Assembly (NCBI GenBank): GCA_017412025.1 | Contig: JAFQOY010000053.1 | Span: 1-5,723, forward strand | Direction: 5' to 3' | Source of the DNA: Clostridia bacterium | Lineage (GTDB): Bacteria > Bacillota_A > Clostridia > Christensenellales > Aristaeellaceae | Length of the DNA stretch: 5,723 bases | In this document: positions 1-4,984 of the stretch, one piece after another | Position numbering within the stretch: the stretch's first letter is position 1 | Layout: each line of letters opens with the position of its first letter | Position numbers and translations under genes: made by a program | Notes under the pieces: model-generated | The model's database searches: none | The model's input: only the letters and a program-made list of their open reading frames with translations | Told to the model about the DNA's origin: nothing

Positions 1-551
1 GCCTTGCCCATGATGGACAGCTCCTTGCCGATCAGATAGCCGGCAACGCAGGGGCTGAGGTACTCGGTCACGCCCGCGGTGGAGCAGTGCGCGCGATGGC
101 AGGAGCCGAACGCGTCGTCCACATAGCACTCAGCCAGGGAAGCCAGCTCCTTGGAGAAGGTCTCGATGTTCTTGGTCTCTTCCTTGCGGAAGCGGGTGTT
201 CTGCAGCAGAACGACGTCGCCGTCCTTCATCGCGGCGACGGCGGCCTTCGCGTTCTCGCCCACGACGGTATCGTCATCGGCGAACACGACGGTCTGGCCC
301 AGGTACTCAGAGAGGCGCTCCGCGACCGGCGCCAGGGAGAACTTCGCCTCCGGGCCGTTCTTCGGCTTGCCGAGATGGCTGCACAGGATGACCTTGCCGC
401 CGTCGGCGATCAGCTTCTTGATGGTCGGCAGAGCCGCGACAATGCGCTTGTCGTTGGTGATCTTGCCGTCCTTCATCGGGACGTTGAAGTCACAGCGCAC
501 GAGTACTTTCTTGCCGGAGACCTTGATGTCTTCAACAGTCATTTTCGCCAT
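1..551 (-). CDS. pgk: Phosphoglycerate kinase, N-terminal part (3' end outside window)
   Basis: Cytoplasmic glycolytic enzyme that transfers the acyl phosphate of 1,3-bisphosphoglycerate to ADP, giving 3-phosphoglycerate and ATP. The 183 visible residues are the N-terminal, phosphoglycerate-binding half; the family is usually about 390-400 residues, so the nucleotide-binding half lies beyond the left edge. Diagnostic motifs in order: RCDFNVP (19-25), ITNDKRI (31-37), CSHLGKPK (57-64), [11 protein letters not shown] (115-125) and [11 protein letters not shown] (145-155). The basic residues R19, R36, H59, R120 and R153 expected to hold the substrate are all present. The start is the ATG whose first base is 551: a strong GGAGGAA (564-558) sits six bases upstream. 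The in-frame ATG at 542 gives a shorter protein without correct spacing. It follows cggR on the same strand but has its own promoter and a long leader. The frame is intact. Confidence 0.97.
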   Translation of the reverse strand, partial: MAKMTVEDIKVSGKKVLVRCDFNVPMKDGKITNDKRIVAALPTIKKLIADGGKVILCSHLGKPKNGPEAKFSLAPVAERLSEYLGQTVVFADDDTVVGENAKAAVAAMKDGDVVLLQNTRFRKEETKNIETFSKELASLAECYVDDAFGSCHRAHCSTAGVTEYLSPCVAGYLIGKELSIMGK

Positions 552-689
552 GGATAATTCCTCCAATCACATTGTGATCCCGCACATGTATGCCGGCGAA
601 GGCGGCGGGACGTCCGCCAGCGCCGTGAAAGCCGCGGCTGTGCCGGGCTTTGCACGCTTCCAATCCACGGAAACGTTTTTCCGCAGATC
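552..689 (-). promoter_or_regulatory. Structured 5' leader of pgk
   Basis: If transcription starts about seven bases after the -10 box (near 689), pgk has an untranslated leader of about 138 nt. It contains four potential hairpins: CGGAAA/TTTCCG with a 4-nt loop (668-683), right at the 5' end of the transcript; AAAGCC/GGCTTT with an inner GGC/GCC (628-651); GGCGG/CCGCC (604-618); and the palindrome ATCACA-N-TGTGAT (566-578), two bases upstream of the Shine-Dalgarno sequence. The first hairpin also resembles a CcpA cre box around its central CG, with several mismatches. I do not recognise a known riboswitch. The structures could stabilise the mRNA, regulate translation or mark protein-binding DNA. 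The hairpins are seen; the function is inferred. Confidence 0.4.
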
Positions 690-695
690 ACCACT

Positions 696-724
696 AATAT
701 AACACCTTTTTGCGCGATTGTCAA
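696..724 (-). promoter_or_regulatory. Sigma-A type promoter for pgk
   Basis: On the minus strand a perfect -35 box TTGACA (724-719) is followed by a 17-bp spacer and a -10 box TATATT (701-696), which matches TATAAT at five of six positions. Spacing is optimal and pgk lies downstream in the same direction. This lets pgk be transcribed separately from cggR. One arm of a 12-bp inverted repeat lies inside the spacer, so the promoter is probably controlled by a DNA-binding protein. Confidence 0.8.
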
Positions 725-744
725 AGAGATAACGCAAAAAGGTG
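703..744. repeat. Perfect 12-bp inverted repeat over the pgk promoter (candidate operator)
   Basis: CACCTTTTTGCG at 703-714 and CGCAAAAAGGTG at 733-744 are perfect reverse complements separated by 18 bp. The arm centres are 30 bp apart, close to three helical turns, so both arms would face the same side of the DNA. One arm lies between the -35 and -10 boxes of the pgk promoter and the other just upstream of the -35 box, one base after the cggR stop codon. This suits a repressor operator. The repeat does not look like the known B. subtilis CggR site. Alternatively, in RNA read through from cggR it would form a 12-bp stem with an 18-nt loop; no U-tract follows, so an intrinsic terminator is unlikely, but an RNA-processing or stability element is possible. 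Confidence 0.6.
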
Positions 745-745
745 C

Positions 746-1774
746 TCATACGCGCAAAAGTTCCAGCATTCTGTGCGCAGCGCCCTCGTCCGTGACCAGA
801 AGCCTGTGCGGATGATGCGCGCAGACCGCCATGATCGCCTCCGCCTTGCTGTGCCCTGCCGCAACGGCAGCCGCCGATATGCGCACACCCAGATCCTGCA
901 CGCGGAACAGCTGCGCCGCTTTTGCGCCTGTCACGCCGCCCTGCGCATCAAAACAGCAGCCCATCGTCTCCGCCACTGCACCGCTCTTCCTGATCGCCTC
1001 CCGCCCGGAAGCATTGAGTCCCCTGCTGACGGCGCTCTCCATTGCGCCGCTGACGCCGTAGAGCATCACATCCGCATGACGCAGCAGCTCGAGCGCCTCT
1101 CTCACCTGGGAAAGCCGCGCCAGCTCCTCCAGCGCCTGCTGGGAAATACCCTCCGGCAGATGCAGCATGCGGCACTGTCCGCCGAGCTTTTGCGCAAAAA
1201 TCTCCGCCAGCGCGTTGGCCTGCACGCCGACGCTGCCGCCCGTGCCGCCCTGCGCCGGCACAACCATGACGTCCATCGGCGCGGCGGAGGCAATTGCCTG
1301 CGCCGTCAGCGCCATCGTCCTTCCACCGGAAACGGCCAGCACCTGCGCGCCCTGCAGCAAAAAGCGGATGCGCTCCGCCGCTGCGCGCGCCGCCTCGCCC
1401 AGCACCGCCTCGTCCATGTCTGCGTCGCCGCGCACCACGCACACATGCTCCACATTCAAAAGCCGCGCCAGCGACGTCTCCACCGAGGACAGAGACCGTC
1501 TGCTCCGGCTGACGGTCTTTGCCGTTTCAACCAGGCCTTTGCCCTGCTCCGTCAGCTCCATGCCTGCGGCGCTCTGCGTGATGCAGCCTGCATCCTTGAG
1601 CGCGTCGGCCGCAGAGCGCACCTCCCGCTCCGCCAGATGCAGGCGCAGCGCAAGCGCCCGCCTGCCAATCGGCCCCAGCGCGGACACACGCTCAAGCACC
1701 AGCGTCCGCAGCTCGATTTCCTTCATCAGATCCGGTGCAATCTCATGCAGCCTGCCAAGAATGGATGTGTCCAT
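746..1774 (-). CDS. cggR: Central glycolytic genes regulator CggR (SorC/DeoR family)
   Basis: Cytoplasmic transcription repressor of lower glycolysis; in Bacillus subtilis it is released from DNA by fructose-1,6-bisphosphate. The 342 residues match the family's usual length of about 340. An N-terminal winged helix-turn-helix (roughly 36-66, continuing into LTEQGKGL at 74-81) is joined through a helical linker (82-108) to a sugar-phosphate-binding domain. Typical motifs are SGGRT (149-153), VPAQGGTGGSVGVQAN (172-187), E269, HSKAEAI (308-314) and TDEGAA (328-333). The ATG has GGAGGAA (1785-1779) four bases upstream. It is followed directly by pgk; the gap gene normally next to cggR is missing from this interval. 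Compared with the B. subtilis protein as I remember it, GGTT is GGRT and PARGG is PAQGG, so ligand contacts may differ. Autoregulation is plausible from the GGGAC repeats upstream. Confidence 0.95.
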   Translation of the reverse strand: MDTSILGRLHEIAPDLMKEIELRTLVLERVSALGPIGRRALALRLHLAEREVRSAADALKDAGCITQSAAGMELTEQGKGLVETAKTVSRSRRSLSSVETSLARLLNVEHVCVVRGDADMDEAVLGEAARAAAERIRFLLQGAQVLAVSGGRTMALTAQAIASAAPMDVMVVPAQGGTGGSVGVQANALAEIFAQKLGGQCRMLHLPEGISQQALEELARLSQVREALELLRHADVMLYGVSGAMESAVSRGLNASGREAIRKSGAVAETMGCCFDAQGGVTGAKAAQLFRVQDLGVRISAAAVAAGHSKAEAIMAVCAHHPHRLLVTDEGAAHRMLELLRV

Positions 1775-1795
1775 ACCCTTCCTCCGGTCATTTCC

Positions 1796-1830
1796 GGCAG
1801 TTTACGTCCCGCCGCCGTATATTTGTCCCA
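1796..1830 (-). promoter_or_regulatory. Candidate CggR operator upstream of cggR
   Basis: On the minus strand TGGGAC (1830-1825) and CGGGAC (1811-1806) form a direct repeat with a 19-bp step, and the second is followed after six bases by TGCC (1799-1796). The B. subtilis CggR operator is known as two tandem units of CGGGAC-N6-TGTC with a 20-bp step, placed between promoter and cggR. Position and hexamer agree here; the first TGTC half is absent and the step is one base short. The 13-mer GGCGGCGGGACGT containing the second hexamer recurs inverted in the pgk leader (601-613). The assignment is inferred. Confidence 0.4.
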
Positions 1831-1832
1831 TC

Positions 1833-1861
1833 AGCATAGCACATCCTTCCTTCCGGCGCAA
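1833..1861 (-). promoter_or_regulatory. Candidate promoter for cggR
   Basis: On the minus strand TTGCGC (1861-1856), a 17-bp spacer and TATGCT (1838-1833) form a weak sigma-A promoter. A TG one base before the -10 box gives an extended -10 element (TGCTATGCT) that could compensate for the poor -35 box. The start would be near 1826, leaving a leader of about 50 nt that contains the GGGAC repeats. No better minus-strand pair was found in the 242-bp divergent gap. Confidence 0.45.
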
Positions 1862-2016
1862 GCTTCATCCGCGACGGTTATCCGGATGCGGGACGCATAC
1901 GTTCATGGCGTCCATGCTCAGGCACGGCGCGCGTTGCTCCTTCCCCGGCAGGAGTTTTCTCTTGTTTCTAGAATTACTCTTTCAGCCCCATTCCGAAATG
2001 AAAAGAGGTTTTCACC
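1862..2016 (+). promoter_or_regulatory. Upstream region of the hydrolase-phosphatase operon
   Basis: This part of the divergent gap must contain the plus-strand promoter, but only a possible -10 box (TAGAAT, 1969-1974) is visible, with no convincing -35 box. Two small perfect palindromes occur: ATGCG-GGA-CGCAT (1886-1898, which includes a CGGGAC hexamer) and CATGG-CGT-CCATG (1904-1916). The ribosome binding site GAGG (2005-2008) lies eight bases before the ATG and sits exactly in the loop of a 6-bp AT-rich inverted repeat TGAAAA/TTTTCA (1999-2014). Confidence 0.3.
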
Positions 2017-2565
2017 ATGACCGACATCCTGATTGTCGTGGATATGCAGCGCGATTTCGTCTCCGGTGCGCTGGGCAGTAAAGAGGCGCAGGCCATCGTG
2101 CCCGCCGTCCGCGCGCGCATGCTGCGCGCCTATGACGAAGGAACCGCCGTCGTCCTCACGCTGGACACACACGATGCGGATTATATGGACACGCGCGAAG
2201 GCGCGTTCCTGCCCGTGCCGCACTGCATCGCAGGCACCGAAGGCTGGGCGCTTGAGCCGGAGATTGCCGGCGCCTGCCGACGGGGCGTGATCTCGTTTGA
2301 AAAGCCGACGTTCGGCTCCACCGCGCTGATGCATCACGTCGCCGCGCTCGCCATCGACAGGGGCTTTATCGGCGGCAAGGGCATGACGGTCGAACTCTGC
2401 GGCGTATGCACGGATATCTGTGTCGTCTCCAATGCGCTGCTGATCAAAGCCGCGCTGCCCGAGGCCGATCTGGTCGTTGACTCTGCGCTGTGCGCCGGCG
2501 TCACGCCGGACAAGCACGAGGCGGCGCTTGAAACCATGCGCTCCTGTCAGATTACCGTTCTGTAA
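2017..2565 (+). CDS. Nicotinamidase-like cysteine hydrolase (isochorismatase superfamily)
   Basis: Cytoplasmic amidohydrolase; the best guess for the reaction is nicotinamide to nicotinate plus ammonia in NAD salvage (PncA-like). The 182 residues match a single isochorismatase-like domain. The catalytic triad of the family is visible as D9 (in VVDMQRDF), K96 (in FEKPTFGS) and C135 (in CGVCTDICVVSNAL). D50, H52 and H69, in DTHD and PHCIAGTEGW, correspond to the metal ligands of true nicotinamidases, which favours this over other superfamily members. The ATG follows GAGG by eight bases; no alternative start is credible. The phosphatase gene begins 24 bases downstream, so the two are probably cotranscribed, divergently from cggR. 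The substrate remains inferred, because related amidases such as ureidoacrylate or N-carbamoyl hydrolases share the triad. Confidence 0.88.
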   Translation: MTDILIVVDMQRDFVSGALGSKEAQAIVPAVRARMLRAYDEGTAVVLTLDTHDADYMDTREGAFLPVPHCIAGTEGWALEPEIAGACRRGVISFEKPTFGSTALMHHVAALAIDRGFIGGKGMTVELCGVCTDICVVSNALLIKAALPEADLVVDSALCAGVTPDKHEAALETMRSCQITVL

Positions 2566-2589
2566 CATCAAAATGCAAAGGTGAACGCC

Positions 2590-3369
2590 ATGAAATACGA
2601 TCTCCTTCGTTCCGGAGTTGAACGCATCGCCCGCGAGGCCGGAAACATCATCCTCAGCTTCGGCGAGTTCCACGTCGAGGAAAAGGAGGGCCACGCCAAT
2701 TTTGTCACCGACGTCGACTGCGCCGTGCAGGATTATCTCGCCGGAGCGCTCTCCGCACTTCTGCCAGGCTCCGCGTTCATCGGCGAGGAGCAGGACAACG
2801 ACGCCCTGACCGATGCGCCGACATGGGTCATCGATCCGGTGGACGGCACGACCAACCTCATCCACAATTGCCGCCAGTCGGCTGTCTCCATCGCGCTGCT
2901 TGAAAACAGGCAGCCCGTGCTCGCCGCCGTCTATCAGCCGTATACCGACGAGCTGTTCTTCGCCGAAAAGGGCTGCGGCGCGACGCTCAACGGGCAGAAA
3001 ATCTCCGCGTCGCAGCATCCGTTTGAGCGGGCGCTGGTGTGCTTCGGCACCTCGCCCTACAATGCCGAACTCGCAGAGAAGAGCCTTAAACTGGCGCTTT
3101 CCTTCCTCCAAAACGCTGCGGATATCCGCCGAAGCGGCTCCGCCGCGCTGGATCTGGCGCACATCGCCTGCGGACGGCAGGACGTATTCTTTGAAGTCGT
3201 CCTCAAGCCGTGGGATTTTGCCGCCGGCGCGCTGCTGGTCACCGAGGCTGGCGGCCGCTTCATGATGCCCTTTGAGGACGGCAGCATCCGCTTTGACTGC
3301 CCGCGCGGCGTGCTGGCCGCCAACAGCCGGTGCGCCGAACGCGCGCTGGCGCTGATTCAAAGCCTCTGA
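2590..3369 (+). CDS. Inositol monophosphatase family phosphatase (SuhB-like)
   Basis: Mg2+-dependent cytoplasmic phosphatase of the IMPase/FIG superfamily, acting on a sugar or polyol phosphate such as inositol-1-phosphate, or possibly fructose-1,6-bisphosphate or 3'-phosphoadenosine compounds. The 259 residues match the family's usual 250-270. Metal and catalytic motifs are complete: TDVD (40-43), GEE (65-67), the signature WVIDPVDGTTN (79-89; D82 and D85 bind metal), RSGSAALDLA (181-190) and the second signature PWDFAAGALLVTEAGG (from 207; D209 is the third metal aspartate). I chose ATG 2590 because AAAGGTGA (2577-2584) forms a ribosome binding site five bases before it; the in-frame GTG at 2581 would lie inside that site. 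It is the second gene after the hydrolase, with a shared terminator just downstream. The sequence does not decide the substrate. Confidence 0.93.
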   Translation: MKYDLLRSGVERIAREAGNIILSFGEFHVEEKEGHANFVTDVDCAVQDYLAGALSALLPGSAFIGEEQDNDALTDAPTWVIDPVDGTTNLIHNCRQSAVSIALLENRQPVLAAVYQPYTDELFFAEKGCGATLNGQKISASQHPFERALVCFGTSPYNAELAEKSLKLALSFLQNAADIRRSGSAALDLAHIACGRQDVFFEVVLKPWDFAAGALLVTEAGGRFMMPFEDGSIRFDCPRGVLAANSRCAERALALIQSL

Positions 3370-3394
3370 TTTACCGATATTCCTTGCCCAAATA

Positions 3395-3426
3395 AAAAGC
3401 GGAGACAATCGTCTCCGTTTTCATTT
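3395..3426. terminator. Bidirectional intrinsic terminator
   Basis: CGGAGAC (3400-3406) pairs perfectly with GTCTCCG (3411-3417) around an AATC loop. TTTTCATTT follows on the plus strand, and TTTTTATTT follows on the minus strand. The T and A tracts can extend the stem. It lies between the phosphatase stop (3369) and the stop of the convergent transporter (3429), so it can end both transcripts. Confidence 0.9.
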
Positions 3427-3428
3427 GC

Positions 3429-4595
3429 TTATTCTGCGTTTCTTGCATTCACAATGCTCTGCTGCGCGCTGTACAGCGCAATCATCGCCGCCGTCAGCGC
3501 CAGCGAAAACACCGGCATCACGCCATAGCCCAGCACATCGGCGATCCAGCCGAACACCGTAGGCATGCACAGCGAGCCGACATAGGCAAACGCCATCTGC
3601 ACGCCGATGACCGCCTGGGAATTCTCCGCGCCGTAATTGCGCGGCGTGTCCTGCACGATGTTGGGATACACCGGCGCGCAGCCAAGGCCCATAAACAGCA
3701 GGCCGAAAACGCCAATGCCCTGCCCCGGGATAAACAGGAGCATCCCGCCCAGCGCCATCATCGCCTGTCCCAGACGCACCATCTGCCTGGGCGTCAGCTT
3801 CATGGCAATGAAACCCGAAACGCCGCGTCCCACCGTCATGCCGATAAAATAAAGGCCTCCCATGGACGCGGCCGCTGCTGCGTCCATGCCGCGTGTCATC
3901 ACCAGATACGTCGCGCTCCAAAGCATGAACGTTGATTCTACTCCGCAATAGCACGTAAAGCTGAAAAGCCCCTGCCTGGCGCCCGGCAGCGCCAGCACCT
4001 GCCTGACGGAGAGCACCTTTGCGTTCCGCTCCTCTTCCTTCGTCTTTTCTCCTCCCCAGAGCCGCAGCGTCATCAGCAGCACGATACCCAGCGCAAACTG
4101 CATCGCGCTCACGCACCTGTAGCCCGCCGTCCATCTCATACCGGCGGACAGCGCCGCGCTCATCACAAACGGGCTAATCACCGTGCCCACGCCCCAGAAA
4201 CAGTGCAGCCAGTTCATGTGCCTGGCCTCGCAGTGCAGCGCCACATAATTGTTGATCGCCGCATCCACCGCGCCCGCGCCCAGGCCGAGCGGAACGGCCA
4301 GCAGCAGCAGGAAGGCATAATTCCCGGAAAAGGACATGCCCATCAGCGCCGCCGCCGTCAGCAGCCCTGAAAGCGCCGTGAGTCCGCCCGTACCGAAGCG
4401 GCAGATCAGCCGCGCGCAGTTCACAGAGGAAATGATCGTGCACAGGGATACGGTCATGGAAACCGGGCCCGCGCCCCAGAGCGGCGCGTTCAGTTCAGAA
4501 ACCATCGTCGGCCATGCGCTGCCCAGCAGCGAATCCGGCAGACCCAAACTGATAAAGGACAGATAGATGATAATCAGAAGCGCAGTTGAAACCAT
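3429..4595 (-). CDS. MFS transporter, fucose permease-like (FHS/sugar type)
   Basis: Integral inner-membrane secondary transporter, 388 residues, with hydrophobic stretches along its length consistent with about 12 membrane helices and a charged central cytoplasmic loop (GGEKTKEEER, 181-190) between the two six-helix halves. Features recalling the fucose-permease-like subgroup are LPDSLLGSAWP (19-29) in helix 1, LGAGAVDAAINN (105-116), MNWLHCFWGVG (127-137) and YCGVES (216-221) opening the second half; D111, N115, N116 and H131 are in the conserved positions. Substrate cannot be read from the sequence; members carry sugars, drugs or other small molecules. The ATG follows AGGA by about six bases. 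It is transcribed alone from a strong promoter and converges on the phosphatase operon. The gene has the GC-rich composition of its left-hand neighbours, unlike the DNA upstream of it. Confidence 0.92.
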   Translation of the reverse strand: MVSTALLIIIYLSFISLGLPDSLLGSAWPTMVSELNAPLWGAGPVSMTVSLCTIISSVNCARLICRFGTGGLTALSGLLTAAALMGMSFSGNYAFLLLLAVPLGLGAGAVDAAINNYVALHCEARHMNWLHCFWGVGTVISPFVMSAALSAGMRWTAGYRCVSAMQFALGIVLLMTLRLWGGEKTKEEERNAKVLSVRQVLALPGARQGLFSFTCYCGVESTFMLWSATYLVMTRGMDAAAAASMGGLYFIGMTVGRGVSGFIAMKLTPRQMVRLGQAMMALGGMLLFIPGQGIGVFGLLFMGLGCAPVYPNIVQDTPRNYGAENSQAVIGVQMAFAYVGSLCMPTVFGWIADVLGYGVMPVFSLALTAAMIALYSAQQSIVNARNAE

Positions 4596-4597
4596 AT

Positions 4598-4648
4598 GAA
4601 TCCTACTCTTTCTTTCCGGATAGTATCGCCATGATTATAGTAGGAATC
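4598..4648. repeat. Imperfect 10-bp inverted repeat between transporter promoter and start codon
   Basis: GAATCCTACT (4598-4607) and AGTAGGAATC (4639-4648) are inverted copies matching at nine of ten positions, with arm centres 41 bp apart. The distal arm touches the upstream edge of the -10 box (4639-4634) and the proximal arm overlaps the Shine-Dalgarno AGGA of the transporter. The distal arm is upstream of the predicted start of transcription, so the pair cannot fold in the mRNA. A two-site DNA operator is the more likely reading, if it is functional. Confidence 0.35.
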
Positions 4649-4663
4649 CGAATGTTTTGTAAA
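4634..4663 (-). promoter_or_regulatory. Sigma-A type promoter for the MFS transporter
   Basis: On the minus strand the -35 box TTTACA (4663-4658, five of six consensus bases) is followed by an 18-bp spacer and a perfect -10 box TATAAT (4639-4634). The start would be near 4627, giving a leader of about 30 nt that contains the ribosome binding site. A 6-bp palindrome TTGATA-N5-TATCAA (4691-4707) lies about 30 bp upstream of the -35 box and could be an activator or repressor site. Confidence 0.8.
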
Positions 4664-4728
4664 CCATCAGATACGACAAAAATAGGCGTTTTGATATGAC
4701 TTATCAAGAGTGTTTTTGAGAATTAATC

Positions 4729-4767
4729 CCCTTCTAACCTTCAGGCAAACAACAAAGGCTAGAAGGG
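4729..4767 (-). repeat. 13-bp hairpin-forming inverted repeat
   Basis: CCCTTCTAACCTT (4729-4741) and AAGGCTAGAAGGG (4755-4767) are inverted copies matching at 12 of 13 positions. In minus-strand RNA the single mismatch becomes a G-U pair, so the 13-bp stem with a 13-nt loop is complete on that strand. It lies just downstream of the weak ORF at 4796-4984. No U-tract follows in either direction, so a classic terminator is doubtful. It could be an RNA-processing or stability hairpin or a remnant of a small mobile repeat. Confidence 0.5.
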
Positions 4768-4795
4768 CATATCTCGATAAAAATCTCCGAACTGT

Positions 4796-4984
4796 TTATT
4801 TGCGCATCCACAAATCAGAAAAACAGATGCCGGAATAAACGGGTATTACTATATCATCGTCCAAAGTGCTAGTTGTAATGCTCTCCGTAATATCAGAGAA
4901 ATCAACAATCGGTTCATCATCACCAATTGACGCGTTTTCTGCATATTTCAACACATATTTTCTATGTTCAGAGCGTGAGTACAC
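4796..4984 (-). CDS. Weak hypothetical ORF, possibly the 3' remnant of a decayed gene
   Basis: A 62-residue frame with a GTG start and no ribosome binding site in front of it. The product is acidic in its middle (GDDEPIVDFSDITES at 21-35, then TLDDDIVI) and has no recognised motif or membrane segment. In the same frame upstream, an AAGGAGGA motif (5106-5099) and a TTG (5095) precede a reading frame broken by four stop codons before this ORF opens. That would fit a gene that has decayed and kept only its 3' end, but chance is just as possible in AT-rich DNA. Function unknown. Confidence 0.2.
   Translation of the reverse strand: MYSRSEHRKYVLKYAENASIGDDEPIVDFSDITESITTSTLDDDIVIPVYSGICFSDLWMRK

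Noticed and set aside
566..578. ATCACA-N-TGTGAT read as a CRP/FNR or Rex site
   Set aside because: The half-sites are in the opposite orientation to TGTGA-N6-TCACA and to Rex-type TTGTGA-N6-TCACAA sites; kept only as a possible leader hairpin.
87..702. Plus-strand frames over pgk (87-557 and 151-702)
   Set aside because: Antisense shadows of phosphoglycerate kinase and its leader; no family motif and no sensible start site.
703..744. The 12-bp inverted repeat as an intrinsic terminator of cggR
   Set aside because: In the direction of cggR transcription the stem is followed by GTTATATTAG rather than a U-tract, the loop is 18 nt, and the arms overlap a near-consensus promoter.
539..749. Short minus-strand frames of about 60 codons across the pgk leader
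   Set aside because: They run through the promoter, the inverted repeat and the leader hairpins, and lack a ribosome binding site.
1937..1958. CTCCT/AGGAG stem followed by TTTT as an attenuator before the cysteine hydrolase gene
   Set aside because: The stem is only five pairs with an eight-base loop and the T-run is short; such a structure arises easily by chance.
710..2081. Long plus-strand open frames (710-2020 and 1167-2081) antisense to cggR
   Set aside because: They mirror the GC-rich codon bias of cggR, encode low-complexity Arg/Ala/Ser/Pro-rich products without known motifs, and cggR itself is unmistakable by motif and ribosome binding site.
2581..2589. GTG at 2581 as start of the phosphatase
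   Set aside because: The GTG is itself part of the AAAGGTGA ribosome binding site; ATG 2590 has correct spacing and gives the normal family N-terminus.
1918..3408. A 496-codon minus-strand open frame antisense to the hydrolase and phosphatase genes
   Set aside because: Both plus-strand genes carry complete catalytic motifs, ribosome binding sites and a terminator. The antisense frame spans the intergenic gap and part of the terminator and shows no recognisable domain.
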